Source of the DNA: Spartobacteria bacterium
GTDB taxonomy: Bacteria; Verrucomicrobiota; Verrucomicrobiia; Chthoniobacterales; Chthoniobacteraceae
Direction of reading: 5' to 3'
Assembly: GCA_021324825.1 (NCBI GenBank)
Contig: JAJPII010000009.1
Location: forward strand, 1-62,732
DNA length: 62,732 nucleotides
The position numbers were made by a program, and so were the translations under genes. The first letter of the stretch is position 1, and every line of letters starts with the position of its first letter. Under the pieces are notes generated by a model. That model made no database searches. It was not told the origin of the DNA and saw only the letters and a program-made list of their open reading frames with translations. This document shows, one piece after another, positions 34,369 through 42,722 of this stretch.

Positions 34369-35385
34369 ATGCCAAACCTCCTCTTTATCCTCGGCGCGAT
34401 AGCCCTGTTCGCGGCGCTCGTTTTTTTCTTCATCTTCATGAGCTTCATCAGCGTCTGGGTGCGAGCCCGCGTCGCCAATGCTCCCGTCGGCCTCTTCAAC
34501 ATGGTCGCCATGCGCTTGCGGCGCGTGCCCGTCGGCCTCATCGTTGACAGCCGCATCACCGCCGTCAAAGCGGGCATAGCCATCGGCACCGACCCGCTCG
34601 AAGCCCATTACCTCGCGGGCGGCAGTGTCGACCAGGTCATCCTGGCCCTCATCGCCGCGGACAAGGCGGGCATCGCGCTCGACTTCAACCGCGCCTGCGC
34701 CATCGACCTCGCGACGAAGGGCACCGGCAAGACCGTGCTGGAAGCCGTCCGCACCAGCATCAACCCCAAGGTCATCGATTGCCCGAACGCCGCGATGGGC
34801 CGCACCACCATCGACGGCGTCGCCAAGGACGGCATCGGCGTCAAGGTCAAGGCGCGCGTCACCGTCCGCTCGCACCTGGATCGCTTCGTCGGCGGCGCCA
34901 CCGAGGAGACCATCATCGCCCGCGTAGGGGAAGGCATCGTCAGCTCCATCGGCTCGTCGGATTCGTACAAGGACGTGATGGAAAACCCCGACCGCATATC
35001 CAAGGTCGTCCTCGCCAAGGGCCTCGACAGCGGCACGTCCTTCGAGATTCTTTCCATCGACATTGCGGACGTCGACGTCGGCGAGAACATCGGCGCCAAG
35101 CTGCAAGCCGAGCAGGCCGACTCCGACAAACGCGTCGCGCAGGCCAAGGCCGAAGTCCGGCGCGCCGCCGCCGTGGCCGTCGAGCAGGAAATGCGCGCCC
35201 GCACCCAGGAGATGCGGGCCAAGGTCGTCGAAGCCGAATCACTCGTCCCGCAAGCCATGGCCGACGCCTTCCGTTCCGGGAATCTCGGCATCATGGATTA
35301 CGTCCGCATGAAGAACATGCAATCCGACACGCAGATGCGCGAGTCGATCGCCGGCGGCGACCGTCCCCGCGAGGAGACCAAGTGA
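34369..35385 (+). CDS. floA: flotillin-like protein FloA
   Basis: 338 residues, the family length. An N-terminal membrane segment (about residues 4-32, [20 protein letters not shown]) is followed by the SPFH-type core with [19 protein letters not shown] and [18 protein letters not shown], and a C-terminal coiled coil rich in Ala/Glu/Arg ([20 protein letters not shown]). FloA proteins organise membrane microdomains and affect lipid ordering and division in Firmicutes. It is common in PVC bacteria, often single-copy as here. Confidence 0.95.
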   Translation: MPNLLFILGAIALFAALVFFFIFMSFISVWVRARVANAPVGLFNMVAMRLRRVPVGLIVDSRITAVKAGIAIGTDPLEAHYLAGGSVDQVILALIAADKAGIALDFNRACAIDLATKGTGKTVLEAVRTSINPKVIDCPNAAMGRTTIDGVAKDGIGVKVKARVTVRSHLDRFVGGATEETIIARVGEGIVSSIGSSDSYKDVMENPDRISKVVLAKGLDSGTSFEILSIDIADVDVGENIGAKLQAEQADSDKRVAQAKAEVRRAAAVAVEQEMRARTQEMRAKVVEAESLVPQAMADAFRSGNLGIMDYVRMKNMQSDTQMRESIAGGDRPREETK

Positions 35386-35411
35386 AAATCCCGTTCTGAA
35401 AGAGGCCCGCG

Positions 35412-35879
35412 ATGGAGCAGGTCTTCATCCTCATCGTAGTCGGCCTCTTCGCCTTGCTGAACAAGATGCTCAAGCAGGGCGAAAAAGGCCCGCCCACGCC
35501 CCCGCGGCGCATGATGACCCGGCCGCCCGTCTCTCCGCAAAGCCGTCCGGAACAGGACTCCATGAAGAGCCTGTTGGAAGCCCTCGGCCTTCCGAGCGAA
35601 CATCCGCCGTCGAAAGCCATGCCGCCGCTCGTGCCGCGGCGCGCGACTGCTTCCCGCAAACCCGCACCCGCCCCTCGGCAGCAGCCCGTTCGGCCAGTCT
35701 CCGCGCCGCCGGTTGTTGCGCCCATTCCCGCGGCGACCGCCGCGCCTGTTCCCGCCGTTGCCGAGCCGGTCGACGCAGCGGCGAATATCCGTCTCTTGCT
35801 TAAGTCGCCGGATTCGATCCGATCCGCGATCATCCTGCGCGAAATCCTCGGCCCGCCGCGGTGCATGCAACAGTTCTAG
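35412..35879 (+). CDS. small proline-rich membrane-anchored protein
   Basis: 155 residues with GAGG six bases before the ATG. An N-terminal TM helix (FILIVVGLFALLNKML) is followed by a long disordered Pro/Ala/Arg region and a distinct C-terminal helix (SIRSAIILREILGPPR). The ending ILREILGPP is a pattern I associate with similarly built small proteins in Planctomycetes and Verrucomicrobia, though I cannot search for it here. It lies 26 bp after floA, so a FloA partner is a fair guess. Confidence 0.65.
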   Translation: MEQVFILIVVGLFALLNKMLKQGEKGPPTPPRRMMTRPPVSPQSRPEQDSMKSLLEALGLPSEHPPSKAMPPLVPRRATASRKPAPAPRQQPVRPVSAPPVVAPIPAATAAPVPAVAEPVDAAANIRLLLKSPDSIRSAIILREILGPPRCMQQF

Positions 35880-35884
35880 CGATT

Positions 35885-35914
35885 TATAGCGGTGTATAGC
35901 ACATTACCGCTATA
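35885..35914. repeat. nested inverted repeats between convergent genes
   Basis: TATAGCGGT (35885-35893) and ACCGCTATA (35906-35914) form a perfect 9-bp inverted repeat around a 12-base loop. A second possible pairing, GTATAGC with GCTATAC, competes with it. The site is AT-rich compared with its surroundings and has no T run on either side, so a classical terminator is not clear. The rest of the 141-bp gap shows nothing else. Confidence 0.6.
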
Positions 35915-36020
35915 CATCGGTATAAGTCGCGCGATGGCCGGCCTGGGACCCGGCGCACAATGACATGGCTTTCACCGTTCCATTGTTTGACGAATTCATG
36001 TTACGGGCGATGCCAAATTT

Positions 36021-37631
36021 CTAACCCGCGGTGAGCGCCACGCGCGCGTCCTCGCCGATGCCGGACTTTTCCAGATAGTAATCATAACCGCCCGGATACG
36101 GGTGGAGCTTCCCCGCCCGGACGTGGATGACCTTCGTAGCCAGTTTGCGGATGAAATGCACGTCGTGGGATATGAAGACCAGCGAACCCTGGTACGAGCC
36201 GAGCGCCAGGATGAGCGACTCGACCGTGTGGATGTCCAGGTGCGTCGTCGGCTCGTCCATCAGGAGGAGGTTCGGCGGATCGACCAGGAATTTTATGAGG
36301 TTCAGCCTGCTCTTCTCGCCGCCGCTTAGCACGGCGGTTTTCTTGTAGATCTCCTCCTTGCGGAAAAGGAAGGAGCCGAGGATGCCGCGCACGTCGTCCT
36401 CCCGCAGCAGCGGTGCGGCGGCGAGGACCTCTTCCAGCACGGTTTTCTCCGCGTCCAGCGTGTCGGAGCGGTGCTGGCTGAAGTAGCCGAGCTTCGCGTT
36501 GTGGCCCGGCTTTCGCTCGCCCTTCTGGAATTGGACGACGCCCGCCAGGATTTTCAACAGGGTCGATTTGCCGGCGCCGTTCGGGCCGACAAGCACGGTG
36601 CGTTCGCCGCGCTCGACGGTGAGGTCGAGGCCCTCGTAAACCTTGTGCGCGCCGTAGGCCATGTGGACGCCTTCCAGCGTGATGGCGCGCGACCCGCCGC
36701 GCGGCGGTTCCGGTATCTGGAAACGGAACGGCTTTCTCGGCGGGAGCGGTTTTTCCACGAGTTCCATGCGCTCGATCTGCTTCAGCTTGCTCATCGCCTG
36801 CGAGGCTTTCGAGGCCACGGAGCGGAACCGGTCGTAGAATTCGCGCAGCGCGGCGATCTCCTTTTGCTGGTTCTTGTACGCGGCTATCTGCTGCTCGTAA
36901 CGCTCCTCCCGCTGCCGCAGGAAATCCGAGTAGTTGCCTGCGTACTCGACCAGCTTGCGGTCGGCGATTTCATGAACCGTCCCCACGATCTCATCCATGA
37001 ATTGCCTGTCGTGCGAGATGAGCAGCACGGCTCCGGAATACGTTTTTAGATAATCCTGCAACCAGAGCAGCGAGAGCAGGTCGAGGTGGTTCGTCGGTTC
37101 ATCCAGCAGGAGCAGGTCGGGTTCCATGACGAGGAGCCGCGCCAAATGCGCGCGCATGACCCAGCCGCCGCTCATCTCGCGCGCGGGTCTCGTGAAGTCC
37201 GCCTCGCGATAACCGAGGCCGCCCAGCATTTTCTTCGCCTTCGCGTCCACTCTCGGGTCGCTCAGCGCTTCGTGCTTCGCGTGGGCCTCCGCGTATTCCG
37301 CGCCTTCCACGGCGCCGGCCTTTTCCAGTTCGTGAAGCTGTTTCTCCAATGCGGGCAGCTCCACGGCGCGGCCCGTCGCCACGTCCATGACGGATTCGCC
37401 GCCGGCCGGCTCGCTCTCCTGCGGCAAATAGCCGACCATCGTCCATTCGTCGCGTTCGATCACCCCCGCGTCCGGCGCGTCCGTCTTCAGGATCAGGGAG
37501 AAAAGAGTCGATTTGCCCGCGCCATTCGGGCCGACGAGCGCCACGCGTTCGCCGTAATTGACCTGCAAGGAGGCGCTTTCAAAAAGAGTGCGCCCGCCGA
37601 CGGTTTTCTTGAGATCGCGAATAGTGAGCAT
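36021..37631 (-). CDS. ABC-F family ATPase
   Basis: 536 residues with two ATPase domains and no membrane spans. Domain 1 has GPNGAGKST (about residues 34-42), MSGGW and LLLLDEPTNHLD; domain 2 has GPNGAGKST, LSGGEKSRL and LLLMDEPTTHLD. Between them is the charged P-site tRNA interaction motif region (about residues 240-310). ABC-F proteins act on the ribosome (EttA, Uup, YbiT, or antibiotic protection). The subclass is not determined here. It follows the radical SAM gene with a one-base TGATG overlap. Confidence 0.93.
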   Translation of the reverse strand: MLTIRDLKKTVGGRTLFESASLQVNYGERVALVGPNGAGKSTLFSLILKTDAPDAGVIERDEWTMVGYLPQESEPAGGESVMDVATGRAVELPALEKQLHELEKAGAVEGAEYAEAHAKHEALSDPRVDAKAKKMLGGLGYREADFTRPAREMSGGWVMRAHLARLLVMEPDLLLLDEPTNHLDLLSLLWLQDYLKTYSGAVLLISHDRQFMDEIVGTVHEIADRKLVEYAGNYSDFLRQREERYEQQIAAYKNQQKEIAALREFYDRFRSVASKASQAMSKLKQIERMELVEKPLPPRKPFRFQIPEPPRGGSRAITLEGVHMAYGAHKVYEGLDLTVERGERTVLVGPNGAGKSTLLKILAGVVQFQKGERKPGHNAKLGYFSQHRSDTLDAEKTVLEEVLAAAPLLREDDVRGILGSFLFRKEEIYKKTAVLSGGEKSRLNLIKFLVDPPNLLLMDEPTTHLDIHTVESLILALGSYQGSLVFISHDVHFIRKLATKVIHVRAGKLHPYPGGYDYYLEKSGIGEDARVALTAG

Positions 37632-39157
37632 CAGTCCCCAAGCAATTTCCGCTTCAGGCGGATGCTCGCCATATCCTCCACGTTTTTTCGCTGTTGCAAT
37701 CCGAATGTCTTTTCAACGAGCTCAAGGTATGGAAGGTGGTTGAAGTAAGCCTGCCAGGCGTTGTCCCGGAATCTCAGGACTTCCGCGGCGCTCATATATC
37801 TTGTTGGAAGCGGCTCGCTCTCGTAAGAAAGGAACGCGTAGCCCGCATAGTTCTCGGGCAGCTTCCAGCCGTTGTTCCTGGCGGTCCAATACAGCGGGCT
37901 TCCGGGCAGCGCCTGGCAGGGATACATATTCACCATCTCGGTGTTCAGTTCGAGAGCCAGCTGGAGGGTCTGTTGCATGTTCTCCATCTTCTCGTCGGGA
38001 AAACCGAATATATAGTTGGAGATGACATACAAGCCCGCCTCGCGCACGGTCTTGATGATATGCCGGATATCCACTTCCTCGAAGCTCCCCTTGGACACTT
38101 CGCGGCGGATCGACTGGTTCGCCGCCTCGACGCCTAGCGCGAGCCAGTTGATGCCCGCCTTATGAAACAGTTCCAGGTATTGCGGGCGGACGGTGTCGAC
38201 ACGCGAATAAGTCCACATGCGGAAGCGTTGATCCCGTTCCGCGAGGCCCCTTAGCAACGGTTCATAGTAGTTCTTGTTGAGAAAGAACATCTCGTCTGCG
38301 ATGCGGATGGTGCTCACGCCCATCGCCGCCAGCTTGTCGAATTCCCGCAACATGAACGCGGGCGACCAGAAGCGCATATTCGGCGAACCGGAGGATGCGA
38401 CGCCTTCCGCGTTATCGACGCGGTTGACTATGTTGATCATGCAGAAGTCGCATTTGAATTTGCATCCCAGCGAGGTGTAAAGCGTGGCGAACGGGGTGCG
38501 AAGGTCGTGATTGAATTCGGCGTGCCAGAAATGCGCGCGGTACAGATCGAGCGGCGTGCGGTCGTACGGCAACAAATCCCAGGCGTAGCCCGGCAGGTCT
38601 TCATCCATGCGGTCGTTGGGCACGACCCGCTCCGGCGATGTAAGCACGGGAACGCCGTCCTGTTTGTAGCCGATTCCTTTTACCTTATCGAGGTCCGTGC
38701 GGAGATCGGTCCGCAGCAAATTCCGCAAGGCATAGACGCCCTCGTTTAAAAGGATGAGATCAACTTCCGGCAGCGCCAGCACTTCCCGCGGAAGCGCGCT
38801 GGTGTGCGAACCGACAAAGCAAATAGGCAGGTCGGGATGGGTTTGTTTCAAGAGCCGCGCGAGAGCCGTGGCGCCGATCATGTTCGTGGTGCCGGAATTT
38901 GGGTTCTGCCCGTAGACGACGAAACAGACGAGCCGGGGCTTGCCTTCGCCGATGCGGGCCACGGCCTGCTCCGGCGTCATCCGCTCGGCGCCAACGTCGA
39001 GAATGGCGGCGCCGAAGCCCGCGGCGCGGCAGCTTTGCGCCAGCAGCAGCGCCCACGTCGGCGGCTCGATGGCCGCGTAGTTCTTGCTAAGTTCCTGGTA
39101 CGCCTGCGCGGACGAGTCGGCGCTTACGAACAGGACGTCCAGGGAGCGGTTCATCAT
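37631..39157 (-). CDS. B12-binding-domain radical SAM protein
   Basis: About 508 residues. The N-terminal roughly 200 residues resemble a cobalamin-binding Rossmann domain (PPTWALLLAQSCRAAGFGAA, then DLPICFVGSHTSALPREVL, with VDLILLNEGV). The radical SAM core begins near residue 225, with the cluster motif CKFKCDFC at about residues 232, 236 and 239. The typical DxHxxG of cobalamin ligation is not evident. The start is ATGATGA, where the stop of the upstream gene overlaps either ATG. Related proteins methylate or rearrange lipids, sugars and tetrapyrroles; here the sugar operon suggests a glycan or lipid-sugar substrate. Confidence 0.85.
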   Translation of the reverse strand: MMNRSLDVLFVSADSSAQAYQELSKNYAAIEPPTWALLLAQSCRAAGFGAAILDVGAERMTPEQAVARIGEGKPRLVCFVVYGQNPNSGTTNMIGATALARLLKQTHPDLPICFVGSHTSALPREVLALPEVDLILLNEGVYALRNLLRTDLRTDLDKVKGIGYKQDGVPVLTSPERVVPNDRMDEDLPGYAWDLLPYDRTPLDLYRAHFWHAEFNHDLRTPFATLYTSLGCKFKCDFCMINIVNRVDNAEGVASSGSPNMRFWSPAFMLREFDKLAAMGVSTIRIADEMFFLNKNYYEPLLRGLAERDQRFRMWTYSRVDTVRPQYLELFHKAGINWLALGVEAANQSIRREVSKGSFEEVDIRHIIKTVREAGLYVISNYIFGFPDEKMENMQQTLQLALELNTEMVNMYPCQALPGSPLYWTARNNGWKLPENYAGYAFLSYESEPLPTRYMSAAEVLRFRDNAWQAYFNHLPYLELVEKTFGLQQRKNVEDMASIRLKRKLLGD

Positions 39158-40335
39158 AGGGAGTTCAACAGCCGGCAAAGTTCGTCCACGCGGCGCGGAT
39201 CGAGATCGGGGTAGTTGCCTATATAGGCGCCGTGGAAATGCACGTGATCAACCTTCGGGTATTTGCCGAATTCATCCGGGAAAAGACGGCGGAGATACGG
39301 CTGGCGAAGCTGGTTGCCTCCGCCGGATGTCCCGCGCCGGAACTCGATGCGGTGTTCGTGCAACGCTTTCTCCACCCGTTCCCACAGCTCGCGCGAAGGC
39401 TCGCGCAACACGAGCGTGAATGCATAGTTGCTGCTCCCCTCGGTCTCGAAATCGGTGAAGTATTTTTTCGGGTCGAGCTTTTCCAGAAACGCCATGAGGT
39501 TGGCCGTGCGCTTTGCGTTGTTGGCGTCCAGGCGCTTTAGTTGCGAGCGCCCCAGGACGGCGTTTATCTCCGTGCTGCGGACATTCCAGGCGGGGTACGC
39601 GAAGATGAAGTTGGGATTCAGATCGGGACAGCTATCGACATAGTCCTGCTTCAGGGCGGCGGACTTCGACTCGCGCGTCATGCCGTGGGAGCGGAGCATG
39701 CGAGCTTTTTCATAAAGGGCGTCGTCGTTGGTGCAGACCATGCCGCCCTCGATGGTGCTAAGATGGTGCGCGTAGTAGAAGGAGAAGTTCGACACGAGGC
39801 CGAACGTGCCGAGCTTGCGGCCGTTCATCGTGGCGCCGTGGGATTCGCAGACATCCTCGATCAAGGGAATGTCGAGCGCGTGCAAGTCCTGGAGGAACCC
39901 CTCGGTCAAGGCGTTGTAACCGAGGATGTGGGTGATGAAGACGGCCCTGGTGTCGGGCGTGATTTTTTCGATCACCTGGTCGAGGTCCATGCCGAGCGTG
40001 CGCGGGTCGATGTCCACGAAGACGGGCTTGAGTCCGCAATGGAGGACGGAGGCGATGTCCGAGACCCAGGAGAGCGTCGGGACGATGATCTCCCCCCCGC
40101 CAAACGTATGGAGAATGGCGGCCATGGTGACGAGATTCGCGGACGAGCCGGAGTTGACAAAGACGCTGTGCTTCACGCCGAGCCACTCCGACCATTCGCG
40201 TTCGAAAGCCTCGACTTCGCGCGATTGCGTGAGGATGGGGTCCGTTTGTTGCAGGAAGCCGATGACGGCGTCCAGGTCGGCGCGCGTGATGTTGTTGGAC
40301 ATCAGCGGCCAAGGGATGGGCCGGCTACTTTTCAT
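39154..40335 (-). CDS. ColD/RfbH-type PMP-dependent sugar 3-dehydratase
   Basis: 393 residues of the DegT/DnrJ/EryC1 fold. The internal-aldimine lysine of ordinary sugar aminotransferases is replaced by histidine: the motif reads FYYAHHLSTIEGG, with His190 where Lys is expected. This substitution is known from ColD (GDP-4-keto-6-deoxymannose 3-dehydratase) and from the E1/RfbH 3-dehydrases. RfbH-type Fe-S enzymes have a cysteine cluster that is not obvious here, which favours the ColD type. The N-terminus IPWPLMSNNIT is a family feature, so the start at 40335, overlapping the upstream gene by 11 bp, is preferred over the ATG at 40302. Confidence 0.85.
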   Translation of the reverse strand: MKSSRPIPWPLMSNNITRADLDAVIGFLQQTDPILTQSREVEAFEREWSEWLGVKHSVFVNSGSSANLVTMAAILHTFGGGEIIVPTLSWVSDIASVLHCGLKPVFVDIDPRTLGMDLDQVIEKITPDTRAVFITHILGYNALTEGFLQDLHALDIPLIEDVCESHGATMNGRKLGTFGLVSNFSFYYAHHLSTIEGGMVCTNDDALYEKARMLRSHGMTRESKSAALKQDYVDSCPDLNPNFIFAYPAWNVRSTEINAVLGRSQLKRLDANNAKRTANLMAFLEKLDPKKYFTDFETEGSSNYAFTLVLREPSRELWERVEKALHEHRIEFRRGTSGGGNQLRQPYLRRLFPDEFGKYPKVDHVHFHGAYIGNYPDLDPRRVDELCRLLNSL

Positions 40336-40861
40336 TATGGTAGTCGCCCCACTCGACGAGAAGCGTCGGGCGCCCGTCCTCGCGTTCCAGCGCGTGCTTA
40401 TAGGCGGGGAAAACCTGCTCCGGCTCGTCGAGCCGGATAACGTCGATGTTGCAGCACATGAGCCGGAGCGCCTCCGTGAAATCGCCGACGTGCTGATACT
40501 GCGGGTGCAAGGGCCGCTCCGACCCGATGCCCGTGCGGATGATGACCTTCGGGCGAAATCCGTTGTTGGACATCCGGGGGAGCTTGTCGAGGTGGTTGAC
40601 GACCTGGTTCATCGCCAGCAGCAGGAAATTCCAGCGCGGGAAGATGCTGACGGGAATCTTGCCCCCAAGCGCCAGGCCGGTGCTGATCCCCATCTGCATT
40701 TCCTCGGCCACCGGCAGTTCGAGCAATTTTTCGGCCGCGACGTTCTTGAGAGTGTTCGACATCGCGGTGCCGGGGCACGCGACCGCCTGCCCCAGGAAAA
40801 TCACGTCCGGGTTTTCCGCCAGGAACTCCATGGACCGCTTCAACTCGTCGAAGTAACGCAT
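40325..40861 (-). CDS. Pyr-domain-only ThDP subunit (E1-beta/transketolase-like)
   Basis: 178 residues corresponding to the pyrimidine-binding domain alone of an E1-beta subunit or transketolase. The glutamate that activates ThDP is in LPVAEEMQMGISTGLALGG (Glu53). The PLHPQYQH stretch matches the SQHSQ-like loop of E1-beta. The C-terminal transketolase_C domain of E1-beta is missing, and a normal beta subunit has about 325 residues. It lies 4 bp after its alpha-like partner and overlaps the ColD-like gene. Split alpha/beta ThDP pairs of this type attach two-carbon branches to keto-sugars in avilamycin-like pathways; this assignment is inference. Confidence 0.8.
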   Translation of the reverse strand: MRYFDELKRSMEFLAENPDVIFLGQAVACPGTAMSNTLKNVAAEKLLELPVAEEMQMGISTGLALGGKIPVSIFPRWNFLLLAMNQVVNHLDKLPRMSNNGFRPKVIIRTGIGSERPLHPQYQHVGDFTEALRLMCCNIDVIRLDEPEQVFPAYKHALEREDGRPTLLVEWGDYHNEK

Positions 40862-40865
40862 GGTT

Positions 40866-41465
40866 CTAGAACTGGACGCGCTGGCCCGCGCCCGCGTGGG
40901 GATACTTCGACTCGTAACGATAGTAGGTGACGAACGGATCGTCGCCCTCCTCGAACGAAAGCCGCGGCTGCGCCCAGGCCTCGCGCGTGTCGGTGCAGAC
41001 GGATTTCGCGTTGTCCTCGACGATGAAATGGATCGGCAATCCGTGATTGCGGGAGTACTTCACGCACTCGTGGGCGATGCCCGTCTCGGCGGTCATTTCC
41101 CCCATGAAACAGAAGACGCGGTTCGAACCGCCGCTGCGCTTGATGGAAAGGGCGATGCCCACGGCGACGGGGAGCACCCCGCCCACGATGGCCGAGGAGA
41201 CGATGCGGTATGCGGGGAAGCAGAGGGAGATGGAGCGGCAGGCCATTATCTCCCGCTTCAATTCCTCCGGCGGCACGCCCTTGAGAAGGCATTGGTAATG
41301 GCTGCGCCACGAACACAAGACCCAATCCTCCGCGCGCACCCGTCCGAAAAATTCGATGATCTGGTCTTCATTGCCGAAATAGAGGTGAACGGGCGCGGGA
41401 ATCTTCGCCGCGTTGAATTCGTCCGCGATGTCGGTCTCGAAAGCGATCAGTTGGTCCTTGGTCAT
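40866..41465 (-). CDS. short E1-alpha-like ThDP subunit with altered GDG motif
   Basis: 199 residues, about 60 percent of a normal E1-alpha, built mainly from the diphosphate-binding domain. The expected GDGAxNxG...ENN motif reads GEMTAETG (residues 122-129) and then VEDN (Asn152), so the metal-binding aspartate is replaced by Glu. The region around SWRSHYQCLLKGVP (residues 52-65) resembles the substrate-channel loop (RSHYxxL) of E1-alpha. It stands 21 bp after the kinase gene and 4 bp before its beta-like partner, implying a heteromeric enzyme. Confidence 0.78.
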   Translation of the reverse strand: MTKDQLIAFETDIADEFNAAKIPAPVHLYFGNEDQIIEFFGRVRAEDWVLCSWRSHYQCLLKGVPPEELKREIMACRSISLCFPAYRIVSSAIVGGVLPVAVGIALSIKRSGGSNRVFCFMGEMTAETGIAHECVKYSRNHGLPIHFIVEDNAKSVCTDTREAWAQPRLSFEEGDDPFVTYYRYESKYPHAGAGQRVQF

Positions 41466-41486
41466 GGCCGCGCGCGGACTGGCTCG

Positions 41487-42548
41487 TCAGACAATTTCCG
41501 CCAGTTCACGGAAACCGCCCAGGGTCTGGCCGGCGCGGCTGCGTTCCTCCGCGGCGTAATCCTTCTCGACATCGTAGAAGATGACCTGGCTGCCGGAAAA
41601 CTCGAACGCAAAGGGAACATGGATGAGGTGATTCAGCTTTTCGCGGACCTCCAGACGACGCGAGGGCGGCACAAAAAGCAAGAGGAACCCGCCTCCGCCC
41701 GCGCCGGTGAGCTTGCCGCCCAGGGCGCCCGCCGACAGCGCGCGTTCGTAGATTTCCTCCACCGCGGGGTTGGACACCTTGGAACTGAGGCTGCGCTTCA
41801 ACTCCCAGTTCACGCCCATCAGCCTCCCGAATTCCTCGATGTCCCGCCGGCTGTTCAGGATCGCCACGGCGTCATCCACCAGGGCGCGCATCTTCAAAAG
41901 CTGTTCCTCGCGGGCGCCGAGATTGTTCACGAATGTCGAGGCGATATCGGAAGCCGTCCGCTTTATGCCGGTGTAAAAAAGCATGAGGCTCGAGGTCAGC
42001 GCGCGCAGCCGTTTGGCGGGGAGGATCATCGGCTTCACCGAAAACTCCCCGCTCCGCGAAAAGCTGATCTTGTTGAACCCGCCATACGCCGCCTGCACCT
42101 GGTCCTGCGAGCCGACCGCTTCCTTCAGGCGCTCCTGCTCTATATGGATGGCCTCCGTCGCGAGCTGGTGCTTGCCGGGCATCCGCGTCTTGAGCGCGCG
42201 CAAGGCGTGCAGTATGCCGACCGTGAACGCCGAGCTGGACCCCATGCCGCTGCGGGCGGGCAGGTCGCCATCGTGGTGAATCTCGACGCCGCGATGGATT
42301 TTCAGGAAACGCAACGCCTCGCGGACGGAGGGATGCTGAATTTCGTCCAGACTATTGCAGTTCTCGATCTTCGAATAAACGACGCGGATGCGGTGTTCAA
42401 AAAACGGCGGGAGATGGCGCACGGTGAGGTAGCAATACTTGTCAATCGTCGTGGCCAGGACGGCGCCGCCGTGTTCGCGGTACCAGGCCGGGTAGTCCGT
42501 TCCTCCGCCAAAGAAGGAAATCCGGAAGGGGGTTCTGCTGATGACCAT
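41487..42548 (-). CDS. hddA: HddA-like D-glycero-D-manno-heptose 7-phosphate kinase (GHMP family)
   Basis: 353 residues of the GHMP kinase family. N-terminal ISRTPFRISFFGGGTDYPAW, the ATP motif PARSGMGSSSAFTVG (about residues 104-118) and the C-terminal GKLTGAGGGGFLLLF are visible. RTPFRISFFGGGTDYP with this length is characteristic of HddA and its close relatives (some phosphorylate fucose). It begins the sugar operon. The matching nucleotidyltransferase (HddC-like) is about 18 kb away; GmhA and GmhB are not in the window. Confidence 0.78.
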   Translation of the reverse strand: MVISRTPFRISFFGGGTDYPAWYREHGGAVLATTIDKYCYLTVRHLPPFFEHRIRVVYSKIENCNSLDEIQHPSVREALRFLKIHRGVEIHHDGDLPARSGMGSSSAFTVGILHALRALKTRMPGKHQLATEAIHIEQERLKEAVGSQDQVQAAYGGFNKISFSRSGEFSVKPMILPAKRLRALTSSLMLFYTGIKRTASDIASTFVNNLGAREEQLLKMRALVDDAVAILNSRRDIEEFGRLMGVNWELKRSLSSKVSNPAVEEIYERALSAGALGGKLTGAGGGGFLLLFVPPSRRLEVREKLNHLIHVPFAFEFSGSQVIFYDVEKDYAAEERSRAGQTLGGFRELAEIV

Positions 42549-42581
42549 GTAAAAAAACAGGGTAAAAACCGCTACGTCCTT

Positions 42582-42610
42582 CCTTTAGGACCATGGTGCG
42601 CCAATGTCAA
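42582..42610 (-). promoter_or_regulatory. candidate promoter of the heptose/ThDP operon
   Basis: Minus strand TTGACA (42610-42605), 17-bp spacer, TAAAGG (42587-42582), 34 bp before the hddA-like ATG. The -35 box is perfect, the -10 box is weak (3 of 6). The operon would contain the kinase, both ThDP subunits, the ColD-like protein, the radical SAM protein and the ABC-F ATPase. Confidence 0.4.
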
Positions 42611-42670
42611 TAACTCACCGCCCCCCTGGAGCGCATCTCCGGGAGGCCGCGAGGCGGACATCGCGCAACG

Positions 42671-42698
42671 CAAAAGAGCCCCGCCAATCGAGCGGGGC
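42671..42698 (-). terminator. intrinsic terminator after the low-GC membrane gene
   Basis: The minus strand has a perfect 7-bp stem GCCCCGC-TCGATTG-GCGGGGC followed by TCTTTT. It begins 24 bp after the stop of the membrane-protein gene ending at 42723 and separates that gene from the heptose operon. Confidence 0.75.
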
Positions 42699-42722
42699 GA
42701 AAACCCGGCCAAACAAAGACTT

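Noticed and set aside
39154..40335. Ordinary sugar aminotransferase of the DegT family
   Set aside because: The PLP-binding lysine is replaced by His190 in a HHxxTxEGG context, the feature of 3-dehydratases rather than aminotransferases.
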